DNA of 64,000 nucleotides from Sebastes aleutianus (lineage: Eukaryota; Chordata; Actinopteri; Perciformes; Sebastidae), in assembly GCA_916700875.1 (NCBI GenBank), contig CAKAKS010000032.1, positions 10,972,129 through 11,036,128 on the forward strand, given 5' to 3'. The notes below the pieces were generated by a model. It did not search any database. It was given only the letters and a program-made list of their open reading frames with translations, and was not told where the DNA came from. Positions 62,570 through 64,000 of this stretch are shown piece after piece (the first letter of the stretch is position 1; every line of letters begins with the position of its first letter). The translations under genes were made by a program, and so were the position numbers.

Positions 62570-64000
62570 CGAATACGCAGACACGGGGAAAACTGAATGG
62601 CTGATATCAAGGTTCCCATCTGCTGTCAGATCAATATTTTGTGCAAGCCTTGTAGGCCTGTCTGTTTACCCTAGGCATCTGTGCCTAGCATACCAACCCG
62701 GCGCAATGTTTGAGCATGTGACTGTGTAATAATGGCAGATAGGGGAACTAATAGCCACCGCAATATCTGTAGCTTGACCCAGTGTGCCTCTCCCTAATTG
62801 ATCTATAGATTAACATCAGACACATCAGTCAGGGGTTAACCTTTTCTGTTAGCTGCACTGTCTTTGCTGTGGATTATCAAGCAATTGGAAGGCTGACAGC
62901 GACTGGCGAGGAGGAAGCTATCCACAGTCTTCATTTCAATGTCTTTGAAAGGAGAGGTGAAAGGCAACAGCAGAGGCATACACAAAAATGGTATGCGATT
63001 ACCCATTACGCTAATAATATTGTGTTTTTTTTCTGTTATTCCACAACCTGCAGACGGAAATTTTATCTTCAAACAATCTCCCTTCTTGGCCGTGTAATCT
63101 TCCTCCTCTCACAAAGTGTCTATTTCACTGGCGCAGACTCTCTGAGGTCAGGCCAGTCCAGCCCCGCTCGGCCCCACAGTTCCCTCGCCCTATATGTACA
63201 CTTGGTCCCGCTATGTAAACTTTGACATGTGGGTGTCAATCTCTCCCATATTTACCATGGGCTTTATCAGACCATGATTAGTTTTCCGAGCAAATTTGGA
63301 GGTAAAAAGAAAAACACCACTAGCAGTGTGTAAGCCAACACTGCGTGTGCCACTGTTGGGCACTGCATATTTACAAGGGTCCTGCTTGTTTTGCTAAGGC
63401 TTTCTCTGTAGGTACATGTCAACTGAGGGCTTTTGGAAGAAGCATGGGGTTTATCAACAAGCAAGAAAAAGGGTGCGTTGGCGCGTTGCCGTCCACCCCG
63501 GCAGGTTCATGTTTGTTCGCCGTGCCGTTCCTCCACTTGTACTGTAAATACTTAGCGGATGTCAACAGCAGGATTTCAGCGAAACCATCACAATATCATG
63601 AAGTAGTTTGTCCACTTGAACAAATAAAAGATGGAGTTACTTGAGGTTCATAATAGAGATGGCTCTATATTAAAACAAGACAGATGGGATTATTTTCATT
63701 TATTGCATTAGGAAAACAATGGCGCAGGACATCCTAAGATTGAACTTGATAGGATTATATTTGTGGACACTGGTCAATGACATACGAGGGCCCTAAGTGT
63801 TTGCCTCAAACAAATGGTCCCCACTAAACGTGTACTCAAGCCAGAGTAAATTTGATTGTGGTGAATGGAGAGAGGAGGGGTGGCTCGGCCATTCCTGTAA
63901 ACACTGGAGAAAGAGAAACATTTGCTATGACACGGATAAAGCAAAGATGATAATAGCATGCAAATGTTGGCAGATGCAACAAAGCAGTTTGCTTTTACGG
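62336..64000. other. Single-copy sequence with a CA microsatellite and candidate conserved block
   Basis: A (CA)n tract lies at 62539-62563. The part at about 62640-63060 is non-repetitive, with CCCTAATTGATC (TAATTG at 62795-62800) and GATTATCAAGCAATTGG; it may be conserved non-coding DNA. An octamer ATGCAAAT sits at 63958-63965. No gene is seen. Confidence 0.35.
62539..62563. repeat. (CA)n microsatellite
   Basis: CA repeat of about 24 bp followed by a short TATATA string. Confidence 0.95.

Overview
This window looks like teleost fish nuclear DNA, probably from a percomorph, and it contains no gene I can defend. The evidence is AT-rich, stop-rich sequence, a longest ORF of only about 142 codons with no recognisable domain, and many short interspersed DNA-transposon derivatives of types I associate with teleosts. 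It reads as a gene desert or the inside of a very large intron. I found no rRNA, tRNA, CRISPR array, operon or bacterial-type gene.

The firmest annotation is mobile DNA. One family of about 630-730 bp (called family H here) is present five times, at 1717, 29294, 44626, 46925 and 61650. Each copy has TAGGGCTGTC/GACAGCCCTA-type ends and a flanking 8-bp direct repeat (8/8, 8/8, 7/8, 7/8 and 6/8 matches), as expected for non-autonomous hAT elements. A different hAT-like element (4372-5363, 7/8 target-site repeat) has been filled by a 42-bp minisatellite. A group of elements rich in the string TTAGGTTTAGG, or its complement, occurs at 9748-10347, 10690-11235, 13204-13673, 24166-24872 and 42400-42960. 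The first of these sits inside an older repeat (9631-9747 joined to 10348-10640), whose uninterrupted relative lies at 7280-7776. Three elements are bounded by TTAA (21285, 40053, 59439), one by TA (16034), and one has ATGCCTC ends (12613-13034).

Between the repeats is single-copy sequence. Several blocks (about 31.3, 39.3, 53.4, 54.9, 60.2 and 62.6 kb) have the non-repetitive, homeodomain-core-bearing look of conserved vertebrate enhancers; without an alignment this is only an impression. From 47.6 to 59.4 kb I recognise no MITE, which contrasts with the repeat-rich first 47 kb. The only gene-like hint is at 44.2-44.4 kb: a CCAAT box, a TATA box, an ATG and a consensus splice donor in the expected order, encoding a short unrecognised peptide.

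No new multigene system is visible. The observations most worth following are regulatory or structural cargo inside repeats: a perfect palindromic nuclear-receptor site (AGGTCACTGTGACCT) in the 12613 element, DR1-type nuclear-receptor sites in three of the five family H copies, the minisatellite that expanded inside a hAT element, and a hammerhead-ribozyme-like fold at 54015-54060.
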